A DNA stretch of 64,000 bases, taken from NCBI GenBank assembly GCA_033032175.1, contig CM065314.1, forward strand, positions 930,001 to 994,000, written 5' to 3'. Shown here one piece after another: positions 56,325-64,000 of this stretch. The notes beneath the pieces are model-generated. The model was not told the DNA's origin, did not search any database, and saw only the letters and a program-made list of their open reading frames with translations. Both the position numbers and the translations under genes were made by a program. The first letter of the stretch is position 1, and every line of letters starts with the position of its first letter. Source of the stretch: Saturnia japonica. Its lineage: Eukaryota; Arthropoda; Insecta; Lepidoptera; Saturniidae.

Positions 56325-59300
56325 TCACTCTTCTCTCAGGACGGCGAGCTTCGTCGTCGGGCGCCGGAACACACCGATCCTTGTCTTCACGTCGGCGCTC
56401 CGCACTCCTCCATCTGGTCCGGTGTAGGTTCTCGTGACGATTCCGCGTGGCCAGGTGTTGCGCGGCAAGGCGGAGTCAACAACCACGACCACGTCCCCGA
56501 CGTTCAGAGGGCGCGTGCTGTCGGCTGAGTTCCCGCGTAGCACCAGTGTAGGGAGGTACTCCTTAACCCAGCGCCGCCAGAAATGATCGGCGAGCGCCTG
56601 GGTTGCTCGCCAGGTACGCCGGTCCGCCGTGTCGCAAGTCCCTGTCGTAGGCATACCCGTCGAAATCCCAAGCAGAAAATGGTTGGGAGTGATCGCCTCT
56701 GGGTCCCGCGGGTCGACGCTCACGTGCGTTAGAGGCCGCGCGTTAATCGAATGCTCGGCCTCCGCGAGCACGGTTTGGAGCACCTCTTCTTTAGGCGCAC
56801 GCTCGTTCAAAGTGGCGGCGAGCGCGGTTTTTACCGACCGCACCAGCCGCTCCCATGCACCTCCCTGGTTAGGCGCGCTGGGCGGGATGTAGCGCCACTC
56901 GACGCTGTGCCGTAGCCCCTCCCCCCGTAGCGCAGGTGCCCATTCGGCGTAGGCGGCGCGTAGCTCGGTGTCCGCCCCACGGAAGTTGGTCGCGTTATCG
57001 CTGTACATCAGTGCGGGCCAACCTCTTCTCGCTGCCATCCGTCGTAGTGCCAAACTGTAGTATCGCGGCAAGCGCAGGTTTGCTACATGTTCTAATTGTT
57101 GTAGCCAGTCGTCGAATGAACTTGCGTCCTCTTCGGGTATCTCGTCATCCCAGCCGATCTGTAAGCGCCACAGGTTCTGCAGGAATATTTTCGCGCGTAT
57201 CGTGTAGTGGCTGAGTAAGCCGAGTGGGTCATAGATTGACATAACCGCACTCAGAGCTTCTCGCTTTGTAGGTGCCCGCTTGCGTGCGCGTACATCGGCT
57301 GGTACCCGATGCATGGACGTGTTAAACCCTAGTTCATCCGTAGCTGCATTCCAGTATAGGCCCAGGATCTTTTCTTGTTCATGCCCGCCAAGTTGTGCGG
57401 GCGATCGTGCGCGTAGCTCGTCCGGTGTTCCACTGAGTACGCTCGCTCGGTTGCTGCTCCATCCGCGTAACGTAAAGCCGGCTACTGCGTGGACTTCTTG
57501 TATTTCCCTTATAGTGTTGATAGCTGTTTCTTCATCGTCGTAGCTATCCACCAGATCGTCCATGTAGTGGCTCTGCGTTATTGCCTTGAACGCGTCTGGA
57601 TGCGTTCGTGCATGCTTTTCAGCGTTGCGGTCGCGTACACTGTGTGCTATGAACGGTGAGCTTGCTGCGCCGAATATCAACGATCTCATTTTATATTTCT
57701 GTGGCGGCTTGTTCCGGTCGTTGCCTCGCCACAGAAATTGTTGTGCCGGCTGGTCCGCTTCGCGTATTCGTATTCTCAGAAACATTTCCTCTATATCAGC
57801 AGTGACGGCGACGGGCTTCTCTCTGAACCGGAATAAAATCCCCTGCAGCGATCGTAGCAGGTCCGGTTCCTCTAATAACTCGTCGTTTAAACTCGTAGTT
57901 CCACTGCGTGCCGCGGCATCGAATACTACTCGTAGCTTGCCGGGTTTGTTCGGATTGAATACAGCGAAGTGAGGTAAAAACCAGCTGATGTTGCTAGTTT
58001 GTTCGTGTCCCTCGCAGCGTACGGCGTAGTCCTTCTTATTAAACAAGTTTTTGATCTGACTTGCATACGCCGCCGCAAACTCTGTGGAACGATCCATTTT
58101 CTTTTCTATCGAGTGAAGTCGTCGTAGCGCCATATTGTAGCTATTAGGTAGTACTACATCGTCGCGGCGCCACGGTAGACCTACTTCGTAGCCTTCACTG
58201 CGTTGTTGGATCGTTCCATCGAGTATTCGCGTCGCGCGCTTGTCGGCGTCGCTGATTCTCGGTTCGCGGGCTACGCCGAGCGCGTCTATTTTGAAGTGCC
58301 GTTCTACGAGCTCGTGTAGACTTTCGTTCCGGATCTCGCTGCCAGTGTTGCGTTCAGGTGCGTATATGTGTAGCAGGTCTTCGCTGTGGCCGATGATCAC
58401 GTGTGGTGCGGTTCCGTGCACCACCCAACCCAGTTGAGTTTTCGACGCCGCCGGCTGGTTCGGTTTGCCGACGCGTAGCTCTCTGGATACGATCAACTCC
58501 CAGTGGTCCGTACCTATCAATATACGCGGCCTCGCCTTCTCATAGCACACCTGCTTCACTTTCAAATTGCGCAAGTGAGCGTGTTGGAGTGTGCTTAGAG
58601 ACACTGTTTGTTCGCGCAGTCGGAGTCCTTTTATCGTTCGAGCTCGGAACTCGTACTTCTTGTTGCCGCCCGGTTCGTACAACTTCGCTTGTACAATTTG
58701 GCTATTCGTGTACTCTTTGCCCATATTGACGCCTTGTAGTTGTAGTGGATGTGACGGTCCATGCGCTCCGATGTCCTTGGCCAAGTCCTCGTCGATTAGC
58801 GATATAGTCGAGCCCTCGTCCAACAGAGCGTACGTGTTCACCGCTCCTTTGGGGCCCGATATAGTCACCGGACAGATTTTTAGTATAATCTGTCTCGGTT
58901 CTATAGTTGTTGCGACAGCCATTACCGTCTCGCTCGTTGACGGTGTCACGTTGTTCTGAGCTTGCTCTTCGCTATCGCTTGGTCTGTCATTGTGAAGCGA
59001 CGAGTGATGCGGACGACGACAGGAGTTAATACCGCACGGCTTTCCTTTGCAGTACACACGACGATGGCGTTTGTCAATACATTTGAAACAGACGCCTTTG
59101 CTTTTCACTAGCTCCCACCGTTGCTCGACGTTCAGTGCCTTGTATTGCGGGCACCGAGACAACGGATGGGGCTTATCGCAGCTAGGACACAGATGTTCGG
59201 TTTCTGTGTCCACCGTAGCAAAGACGTTCTGTCTCTTTCTGGCGGCGACTTGCGGTGCGGCAGGCTTCAATACTTCGTGTCTAGAGGTCGCTGTCGAAGC

Positions 59301-59348
59301 GGTGGCGGGCGCATATGTGTGTTTTAAAGCACGGCTCGCTTCACGCAT
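56325..59348 (-). pseudogene. pol: BEL pol: protease, RT and integrase C-terminal half (RNase H deleted)
   Basis: 1007 codons without a stop. Two Cys/His knuckles lie at about residues 54-66 and 87-100 with a Cys/His cluster to 119. A BEL/Pao A17-type protease has LLDEGSTISLID at 175-186. RT has FDAAARSG at 476-483, ADIEEMFLRI with the first catalytic Asp near 518, and YMDD at 595-598. Around residue 765 (near 57050) the text jumps from the post-RT region straight into the integrase core: Y-S-D-N-A-T-N-F-R-G with the second Asp near 784, then PNQGGAWERLV with the Glu, then the BEL-type C-terminal domain. RNase H, the integrase zinc finger and the first integrase Asp are therefore missing by an in-frame deletion. 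The protein cannot complete reverse transcription or integration on its own. Confidence 0.92.
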
Positions 59349-60502
59349 TAGGAAGCGTGATAATACAATGACCTCTGGATCCGTTGTTCCCTCGTTCTCT
59401 TCCGCATAGTCGCACCACCGGACTTCAGGTGTGGGCTAAGTTTTTCTAATACTTCCCGAGCCAGCATCGGGTTGTACAGGTAGCTCCGCTTGTCGAGATT
59501 TAGTAAAACACAGACTATGTTTTGTAGTTTTACTGCGAACGCGTTCAGTTCGCTTGCGGTAGCTCCCGGTCGTGGTAATTTCCGCATATCATCCAGCGCC
59601 TTGTCTATAATTACTTCCGGCCTGCCAAAACATTGTTCCAGTGTCCGAATGATTTCATCTGGATTGTTCGCGGTGTGTAGTAGCGCTGCCACTGCGTCGC
59701 GGGCGTCCCCACGCAGGCTGTTACGTAGGCGAGCTATGTTTTCTATCGGCGAGAAACGATACAGCTGCGTGGAGTCCCTCATAGCTGCTTTGAATGGCAG
59801 CCACTCGTTGATCGCTCCAGTGAATACAGGTAAGTCGGCGGCTTGGCGTGGCGGTGGATGAGTATGCGTCATCTTTTCTAGTATCGCGGCGAGTTGTTTA
59901 ATATCACTGCTCGATTGCGACGGTGATTGCGAACGGGCACGTCGTTCAGGCCTGCGTTCGTCTTGTTGCCGCGCGTCGTTACGGGTACACGGTAATTTTT
60001 CCCCCCGTGTAGATTCGGGCTGTGAGCGGAGCCAGTCATCCATTCGGTGAATACGTTCATCTGGCTCCTCGTTCGTTTGCTCACGTACGTCCTCTGCTTC
60101 ATCCCGTATCGACGTTAACTCCACGGCGAGGCGTTTCTTTATTAATTCCGCCTCCATACGGAGTTCTTCACGGCGAATTGCGGCTAGTTTCTCTTCCGCT
60201 TGTAGCTCGGCGAGGCGTGATCGCATAGTCGTACTCGTCGTCGATCTGTGTGAGCGTGGCGGGGAAACGTGGCCTGTTCTGACGTCAGTGCGAGTAACAG
60301 GTACAGAGGGTGTTCCCTCCGGTCGGGGTGTGCCCTCAGCCCTCTGTGTGTCTGGCGATAGCGGCGATTCTTCGAATACTCGGACTGTGTTATTTCTGTT
60401 TTGTGATTCCATTGCGTCTCCCTGGCTTCTCGTAACAACCATTGATCTGGGTACGCCGTTCGTGGATACAGATGTCTTGATAACACGTCGTTTCTTCTTC
60501 AA
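59348..60502 (-). pseudogene. gag: BEL gag
   Basis: 384 codons. Residues 95-145 are a charged coiled-coil-like stretch (RLAELQAEEKLAAIRREEL). From about 225 the BEL-specific Gag core begins (L-P-V-F-T-G-x-x-x-E-W-L-P-F, typical of the DUF1759-type domain) with R-L-x-N-S-L-R-G-D-A-R-D. Near 59420 a one-base slip diverts the frame into a short unrelated tail. The pol frame carries the expected continuation, so gag and pol were originally one polyprotein. Whether the slip is a mutation or a programmed shift is not shown; BEL elements normally need none. Confidence 0.9.
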
Positions 60503-60545
60503 GCGTTGTTGTAGATCGGCGAAATGTTCTGTTCTTTTTTCTTCC

Positions 60546-60574
60546 GATCCGGCTTCCGAAGGACCAGATAATAT
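60546..60574 (-). promoter_or_regulatory. BEL primer-binding region
   Basis: Next to the 5' LTR end, the minus strand reads TGGTCCTTCGGAAGCCGG, the type of primer-site sequence seen in insect BEL elements. Confidence 0.6.
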
Positions 60575-60769
60575 TGTGAATAAAAGACGTCCACAATATT
60601 TTAATGTGTGCTAAATTAATAGCGCTTGTTTTATTCTTGTTTCTTACAAAGTTACAGTAGTTCGTAGTAACAATGTGGTTTCTTAATAACGTTCTTGACT
60701 GTAGTTTGCTTGTAGATTCGCTGCTTGCTGTTGCTGGTGTTGTGGTGTTTCTCGAACTGATCGCAGTAC

Positions 60770-60773
<4 letters not shown>
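60575..60773 (-). repeat. BEL 5' LTR, partial
   Basis: 199 bp of the inner end; identical to 55714-55912. Interrupted at 60773/60774 by the poly(A) tail of the LINE. Confidence 0.95.
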
Positions 60774-60810
<37 letters not shown>

Positions 60811-60812
<2 letters not shown>

Positions 60813-61342
60813 TTTTAGAACTGACTACACTGTTAGCCTTAGGGGCCCTATCGTCAAACAGAGCCGCTGCGGCTTTTACAGCTTCACCGGACTTGGGGGC
60901 GAGCGCTTAGGGCACTCAGCCGCGAAAGTTTGTGACGACCCGCACGAGGGTGCCAGAGTGGCCGAACCTCGGCTCGGGCGGTCGTCGCGAATGCGAAAAA
61001 GTCGCGATCTAACTAATTCCCTAATCTTAGGAGAATTCGAGCTAACTAATATATACTCATATGCACGTTCCCCTCCTCCTGGGAGGAAGGAGTGGACCAT
61101 GCGTATGTGTATTTAATAATCGGAATGGTTTTTCTACACTAACTAGCGCAATAGTCTAACTAGCGCACAAAAAGAAAAAAAAAAAGGTCCCTTACAGAAC
61201 CTATGTACCTGTGTGGTGTGCACGTGTGTGTGTTCATACGTGTGTAATGTTGTGTGTGGGTAACTAAGTGTTGCACGTATAGTGTCACTTTGTATCGCGC
61301 GGGCGGCTGCCTGACCCAAGGGCTTCACACCGAGGAACGGAC
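60811..61342 (-). other. 3' UTR of the Jockey-type LINE
   Basis: Ends in CTAAGGCTAACAGTGTAGTC then the A tail. No ORF of note; frames here are antisense shadows. Confidence 0.8.
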
Positions 61343-63058
61343 CTAGGCTTGGGTTGCCGCTAGAGAGGGTGGACGTGACGGGTGTGCGGGAGCGAAGTTG
61401 ACCGCCCGTCCTCTGCGGAGAGAACGGTGGTTACGCGGGCGTGGGCGGTGGCACGCTCTGTTTGGAGAGACGGTGTCGGCGTAGAACGCGTTAGCTTTTT
61501 CGGTTTGGTCGGGCGGGTCAGTGAATATATTACGCGGCCGGCGTTTTCTCCGGCAGGCGTTGGGGTCGGGAACATAAGAAGCTGCCGCTTTTATTAAGGG
61601 GTTCGCGTGGTTCGACGCGGTGTCGAAATACGAGCGAGAAAGGTGTTTGGCATATGCATGTATCGAGGGAAGGTCCATATCTCTATGGAGATCCTCCATA
61701 CGAACAAACCAGGGGGCACCGGTAAGGCGGTGAAGAAATTTGTTCTGGATAGCTTGTAAGCGTTCCCAGTTATAACTTGGCATATGTGCGAACGCAACGC
61801 AGCTATATGTCATGATCGGACGGATACACATCTTGTAGAGCGTAAGCTTGTGTCTCGTGGACATTTTGCTTGCAGCACATAACAGAGGATGCAGTCGGGC
61901 GAGGGTCCAGGAGGCCCTTTTCCTAACCAGATTGATGTGGCGTATAAAGGAGAGTCTACTGTCTAGGGTTACACCTAGATATTTGGTCGCCTTTTCCCAG
62001 GGGATCGGATTACCGAAGAGTTCAAGGGGATTGTCCTTGAGTTTTTGCGGTATCTGTGTGGCGGTTTTGTCGAAGAGCACCGCTGCGCTCTTCGTGGGGT
62101 TTATGGCTATTCGCCAGTCGTTAAACCACTTCCCGAGAGTGGTCACGGCTCTTTGGATTCTACATTTGAGGTTTCTCGTTTGCCTTTGAGAGGAGTATAT
62201 GACTGTATCGTCAGCGTATAAGCCTACTTCAACTTTCTCTTCAAGTTTTGGTAGGTCACTGACGTACAGATTGAAGAGGCTAGGTGCCAGAATGGAACCT
62301 TGGGGGACGCCTGAGCGTATGGGATGGGGTGTGGATAGTTCACCTTCCACTCTGTAGCGAAAGGTGCGGTCTTTGAGGTAATCGCGGATGATTTTAACTA
62401 ATCTATCGGGGACTTCGCGGGAGTACAGCTTGTAGACTAATCCTTCGTGCCAGACCTTATCGAAGGCCTTGGCTACGTCGAAGAAGACTGCCAGTGTGCG
62501 ACGGGGTATAGATAACTCGGAAAAGTTAAACAAAATGTGCTCCGTGAGGCGGTGCACTTGATGAGTGCAAGAATGTCTAGCACGAAAACCGAATTGCTCA
62601 GGCGGGTAGAGGTTTTTCTCCTCTATCACGGATTTGAGACGGTTCAGAAGGATCCGCTCATAGATTTTTCCAAGGGTATTTAGAAGACTGATAGGGCGGT
62701 AGCTGTCGGGAAGCGACGTGCTCTTGCCGGGCTTGTGAATACCTATGACAATGGCCGTTTTCCAGACGGCTGGAAAATGGCAGTTGGCTATGGCTACATT
62801 GAATATGCAGACCAATAGAGCTATGAGGTGATCGGGAAGAAGTTTGAGTACTTCGTTCCTGATACCGTCGGGACCTGGTGACTTTCTAAGCTTAAGGCTT
62901 TTGAGAATGGCAGAGATCTCCTCAGAAGTGACTGGGGACAGGGATTCTGATACCGGGAGCTTATTCAGCTCCTCCACGCGGGCTTCGATGTCTCTGACTC
63001 GGTCGGTGTTCTTGACGCTGTTCGGGAGCACTGGCTCTCCAGACAAGCGGCAAGGCAC
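61343..63058 (-). pseudogene. Jockey-type LINE ORF2, reverse transcriptase part
   Basis: 571 codons. RT motifs in order: LRKSPGPDGIRNEVLKLLP at 58-76, YRPISLLNTLGKIYERILL at 120-138, FGFRARHSCTHQ at 156-167, FFDVAKAFDKVWH with the first catalytic Asp at 192-204, SGVPQGSILAPSLFN at 249-263, GLYADDTVIYSS with YADD at 281-284, and K-Y-L-G-V-T-L-D-S-R-L in the thumb region. The start codon is arbitrary: the true ORF2 begins in the endonuclease. The frame was separated from it by a one-base loss in a C/G run near 63025-63027. Apart from that, the RT is full length and clean, which fits a very recent insertion. Confidence 0.92.
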
Positions 63059-64000
63059 TCCGCCTTGTCGATGATATCGAAAGCGGGTGTAGTGCCGGGA
63101 CCCCTTTCGAGGGGGGGCATGCGAGGTTGGGCGTCTATTTTAAGGGCGTGGGCTACTTTCCAATAAGTCAGATGTGACGGCCTTAGCCCTTCGACTAGGG
63201 TGTCCCATCTGTGACTTTTGAGCTCGGTTATACGGGCTTTAACCGCTCTCTGAAGTGCGCGTAATCGTGCGCGGTTTGCATCGGTCGGATAAGAGTCATG
63301 CGCACGAGTCGCAGCGTTCTTCTCCGTCATCAACGCTCGCACGTCGGCAGGGAGTACAAAGCGGCGATCGTTCGCCGCTTCGACCTCTCTCGAGGCCTCT
63401 CCGATGCCGACTTGGAGGTGGTCAACTAGGGAGTCGATTGCGAGATCTACGTGCGCAACTGACTCTAACACGTCCGGGACCCTAACGAGACTGGGCGAGG
63501 ACTGCCTATCCGCGAGGTAGTGTTTTAATTTTGCATAGTCAACCATTGTGACTGTAGGAGGGCTGGAGTCATCTAGTTGTCCTAGCTGTAGGATGACCGG
63601 GCGATGGTCGGAGTCGAGTTCGTGTACGACCCGAATGAGTCGTACCTGAAGCGCGATATTTTTCAGGAGGGCTATGTCGAGCACTGTCGGTGTACAGTGA
63701 TCTTGAAAGTGGGTGGGAGTGGGAGGCGCTATGACGTCAAAGTTTAACTCGTCCGACAACCCTTCGAGAATAACCCCATTGCTGGTGTCTCTCCAATTGT
63801 TGAAGGACGTGTGTCCACTGTTGAGGTCACCTGCGATAATGACCGATGTGCCGAGCGAGAGTAGCTTCTGTAGGTCAGACCTGAGAGGTACTTTCGTCGG
63901 TGAGAGGTACACGGATACGATCGTTATGGACGGATGATCGGTCATTCCTAGTCTACACGCGGATACTTCCATATTGGTAAGTATCGGAGGATCTATCGGC
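62965..64000 (-). pseudogene. Jockey-type LINE ORF2, endonuclease part (cut by window edge)
   Basis: Open from the window edge; the first Met is at 63972 but the frame continues upstream of it. APE-type endonuclease features: I-I-A-G-D-L-N-S-G-H near residues 45-54, the F-D-V-I-A-P stretch, and S-D-H-R-P-V near 119-124 (the catalytic SDH). It then enters the linker towards RT and is derailed by the slip near 63025, ending at 62965. The N-terminal endonuclease residues and any ORF1 lie beyond the window. Confidence 0.9.

Larger units (their letters stand above)
55714..60773 (-). mobile_element. BEL/Pao LTR retrotransposon, internally deleted, 5' LTR split by a LINE
   Basis: Order on the minus strand: partial 5' LTR (60773-60575), primer-site region, gag, pol, purine tract, 3' LTR (56295-55714). 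The 199 LTR bases present on both sides (55714-55912 and 60575-60773) are identical by eye, so insertion was recent. GC content of the body is well above the flanks. Coding defects: a gag-pol frameshift and a large in-frame deletion in pol. The rest of the 5' LTR must lie beyond the LINE, outside the window. Confidence 0.95.
60774..64000 (-). mobile_element. Jockey-type non-LTR retrotransposon inserted in the BEL LTR (runs off the window)
   Basis: Oriented on the minus strand with a 37-nt A tail (T-run at 60774-60810), a roughly 530-bp 3' UTR, RT and endonuclease. The final 60 bases of the 3' UTR occur as separate truncated insertions at 4552, 43463 and 49247. It is the youngest element in this nest. 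Its target duplication cannot be checked because the 5' end is outside. Confidence 0.93.

Noticed and set aside
56629..59409. Several open frames of 60-128 codons on the plus strand
   Set aside because: They are antisense shadows of the GC-rich BEL gag-pol frames and carry no motifs.
61382..63485. Plus-strand frames opposite the Jockey-type LINE
   Set aside because: Antisense shadows of the ORF2 reading frame.

Overview
This window looks like insect nuclear DNA, most probably from a moth or butterfly. The reasons are AT-rich intergenic sequence, several repeat ends that resemble lepidopteran Helitrons (5' TC, 3' CTAG, inserted between A and T), tRNA-derived SINEs of a lepidopteran style, and R1, Jockey, CR1/Daphne-like, BEL/Pao, Ty3/Gypsy and Tc1/mariner relics. 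Species cannot be told from the sequence. Only one ordinary host gene is convincingly visible: an intron-free, secreted-type short-chain dehydrogenase/reductase at 52046-52909, with a TATA/initiator pair upstream and a poly(A) signal downstream. Almost everything else recognisable is mobile DNA, much of it nested.

Region by region. 1-8350: fragment of a mariner transposase, LINE and SINE debris, dispersed Helitron-like repeats, and a long AT-rich stretch with two weak candidate exons. 8358-13224: a pair of 679-bp inverted arms with Transib-like ends (CACAGTG/CACAATG next to CGNCG) enclosing the gag-protease-RT half of a Ty3/Gypsy element. 13225-14652: spacer. 14653-17045: RNase H, integrase and 3' LTR of that Gypsy lineage, beginning with a 262-bp segment duplicated from 12086-12347, including the same frameshift. 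16747-33060: a tandem duplication of about 6.4 kb. Unit A carries a 3.2-kb non-coding LTR retrotransposon that unit B lacks, and unit B carries a solo Gypsy LTR that unit A lacks; each unit supplies the empty site for the other.

33.3-39.1 kb: an R1-type LINE relic, a hAT-like MITE, then a three-level nest (Helitron-like element containing a TTA-flanked TIR element containing a CR1/Daphne-like LINE). 39-51.9 kb: repeat fragments, and an inverted pair of 770-bp segments (41939-42708 and 48643-49412). The right segment abuts an apparently intact DD41D Tc1/mariner-type transposon whose left end has been duplicated in a 379-bp tandem repeat. 52-55.5 kb: the SDR gene, an 18-bp minisatellite and a SINE. 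55714-60773: a young BEL/Pao element on the minus strand (LTRs identical over the 199 bp comparable) whose polyprotein has lost RNase H and the integrase N-terminus in frame. Its 5' LTR is split by a Jockey-type LINE that runs off the right edge.

The genes do not form a pathway. The window records successive insertions, duplications and inversions, and the nesting gives relative ages: the Jockey LINE is younger than the BEL element, and the non-coding LTR element and solo LTR either followed the tandem duplication or mark two haplotypes assembled side by side.
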